Part shown: positions 5,652 to 6,295 of the stretch, one piece after another
Layout of the letters: every line of letters begins with the position of its first letter
Numbering within the stretch: the stretch's first letter is position 1
From: an uncultured Eubacteriales bacterium
GTDB lineage: Bacteria; Bacillota; Clostridia; Christensenellales; Aristaeellaceae
Direction: 5' to 3'
Length of the DNA: 6,295 bases
Assembly (NCBI GenBank): GCA_902796115.1
Contig: CADBNX010000134.1
Span: 1-6,295 of the forward strand
The notes under the pieces: model-generated
Databases searched by the model: none
Told to the model about the DNA's origin: nothing
The model's input: the letters and a program-made list of their open reading frames with translations, nothing else
Position numbers and translations under genes: made by a program

Positions 5652-6173
5652 TTATGTCGCCTCATCATGATTTTGAACATTGTCAGCTCTTATCAGATCA
5701 AGTACGGCAATGATTTCGTTTCCGTCCCAATCTCCGGTTTCCTGAAAGCCAAAGCTGCGATACAGGTTTTTTGCGACCGTGTTTTCCGGTTCATATGACA
5801 GCCAGCATGTTTCAGCAGATCCGCAAGGCTCGGTTTTGATAAAATCCAGGATTCGATTCATTGCTTCTTTACCAAAGCCTTTTCCCTGGAACCGTTCATC
5901 TATCATCAACCGCCAGATGTTATAGCTGTCTTTTGCAATTGCCGGGGCATCTGTCCATGAATCATCTGCCCCATAACCAATCATGCAAAACCCGACAGGA
6001 GTTTCATCATCATATATGCCGAAGGGGAAGGCATGACCGTTTTCGTTTTGCACAACATATGCCTCTATAATGCTGATGTCATTTGATGCAACAAATGAAC
6101 GCTGGGCTTCACTGACACGGAGCTTTAGGATATCCCAAACGTTTTTTCCACTGATTCTTTCCAGCCTGATCAT
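5652..6173 (-). CDS. GNAT acetyltransferase, diamine N-acetyltransferase-like
   Basis: This predicted cytoplasmic enzyme of 173 residues transfers the acetyl group of acetyl-CoA to an amine. The acetyl-CoA binding motif A is Q96-G-K-G99-F-G101 in WRLMIDERFQGKGFGKEAM, and motif B follows in LSYEPENTVAKNLYRSFGF (125-143). N-terminal features such as VSEAQRSFVASNDISIIEAY (20-39) and FPFGIYDDETPVGF resemble the BltD/SpeG-like spermidine or diamine acetyltransferases, so a polyamine is the likeliest substrate; that is a family-level guess. I prefer the ATG at 6173 because the protein then begins MIRLERI, as is usual for these enzymes. The same frame is open to an ATG at 6269, which would add 32 residues without any domain resemblance. 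The gene is visibly more AT-rich than its neighbours (for example 25 G+C in 5881-5940 against 38 in 4621-4680) and convergent to the operon, so it is probably an independent unit, possibly acquired separately. Confidence 0.88.
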   Translation of the reverse strand: MIRLERISGKNVWDILKLRVSEAQRSFVASNDISIIEAYVVQNENGHAFPFGIYDDETPVGFCMIGYGADDSWTDAPAIAKDSYNIWRLMIDERFQGKGFGKEAMNRILDFIKTEPCGSAETCWLSYEPENTVAKNLYRSFGFQETGDWDGNEIIAVLDLIRADNVQNHDEAT

Positions 6174-6295
6174 GTTCCCTTCATCACCACCAATTAAATA
6201 ACGAAAAAACAGGCACTCATTCCCACTCGCTTCTGGCAAGCCCATCTTAAGCACTTTTGCTGGGCTCATTTAGCTCACATTATCCACATTCGTCA
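6174..6295 (-). other. Upstream region of the acetyltransferase gene
   Basis: This stretch is in frame and open back to 6269, but its translation has no recognisable domain. On the minus strand GATGAAGGGAAC directly precedes the ATG at 6173; the GAAGG within it is a possible but rather close ribosome site. A T run (TTTTTT) and TATTTAAT lie 20-40 bases upstream, but no convincing -35/-10 pair can be placed. It could be leader sequence, part of a dispersed repeat, or the edge of another gene unit. Confidence 0.3.

Noticed and set aside
1..6295. CRISPR arrays, tRNA/rRNA genes, insertion sequences or attachment sites
   Set aside because: I found no regularly spaced repeats, no cloverleaf or rRNA-like sequence, no transposase and no paired terminal repeats.

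Overview
The window looks like chromosomal DNA from a fairly GC-rich member of the Clostridia, perhaps a gut or rumen lineage. The reasons are strong GGAGG-type ribosome sites, a TTG start behind a near-perfect Shine-Dalgarno, a Gram-positive style signal peptide, and gene types common there (FTR1 permease, short DtxR-like regulator, MacB/FtsX exporter). The genus cannot be told from the sequence.

Layout. Positions 1-1579 (minus strand) hold most of an FTR1-family iron permease gene whose 3' end lies beyond the left edge; it has a secreted N-terminal part made of two related helical repeats, followed by the membrane permease with both REGxE motifs. Positions 1580-1828 are a divergent regulatory region. 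Positions 1829-5603 (plus strand) look like one operon of four genes: a stand-alone AraC-type DNA-binding protein, a short DtxR/MntR-like DNA-binding protein, a MacB/LolD-type ABC ATPase and an 8-TM double FtsX-domain permease. Two of the three junctions overlap (ATGA and TGATG). Positions 5652-6173 (minus strand, convergent) hold a GNAT acetyltransferase of the diamine N-acetyltransferase type, more AT-rich than the rest and probably unrelated to the iron locus.

The most notable thing is the divergent region. It has three copies of the palindrome TTAG-N6-CTAA: one at the predicted start of the FTR1 transcript, one overlapping the spacer and -10 of the operon promoter, and one just downstream of the operon's predicted start. 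This half-site and its spacing are embedded twice in the classic DtxR/IdeR operator. The simplest reading is that one factor, probably the DtxR-like product of the second operon gene, represses both promoters. Yet that protein seems to have lost every metal ligand known from DtxR/MntR, and its AraC-type partner has no sensor domain. How the locus senses its signal is therefore open.

A working model (inference) is a metal-homeostasis locus in which an importer (FTR1) and a putative exporter (MacB/FtsX type) are transcribed from back-to-back promoters under shared operators. The exporter's substrate cannot be read from the sequence.
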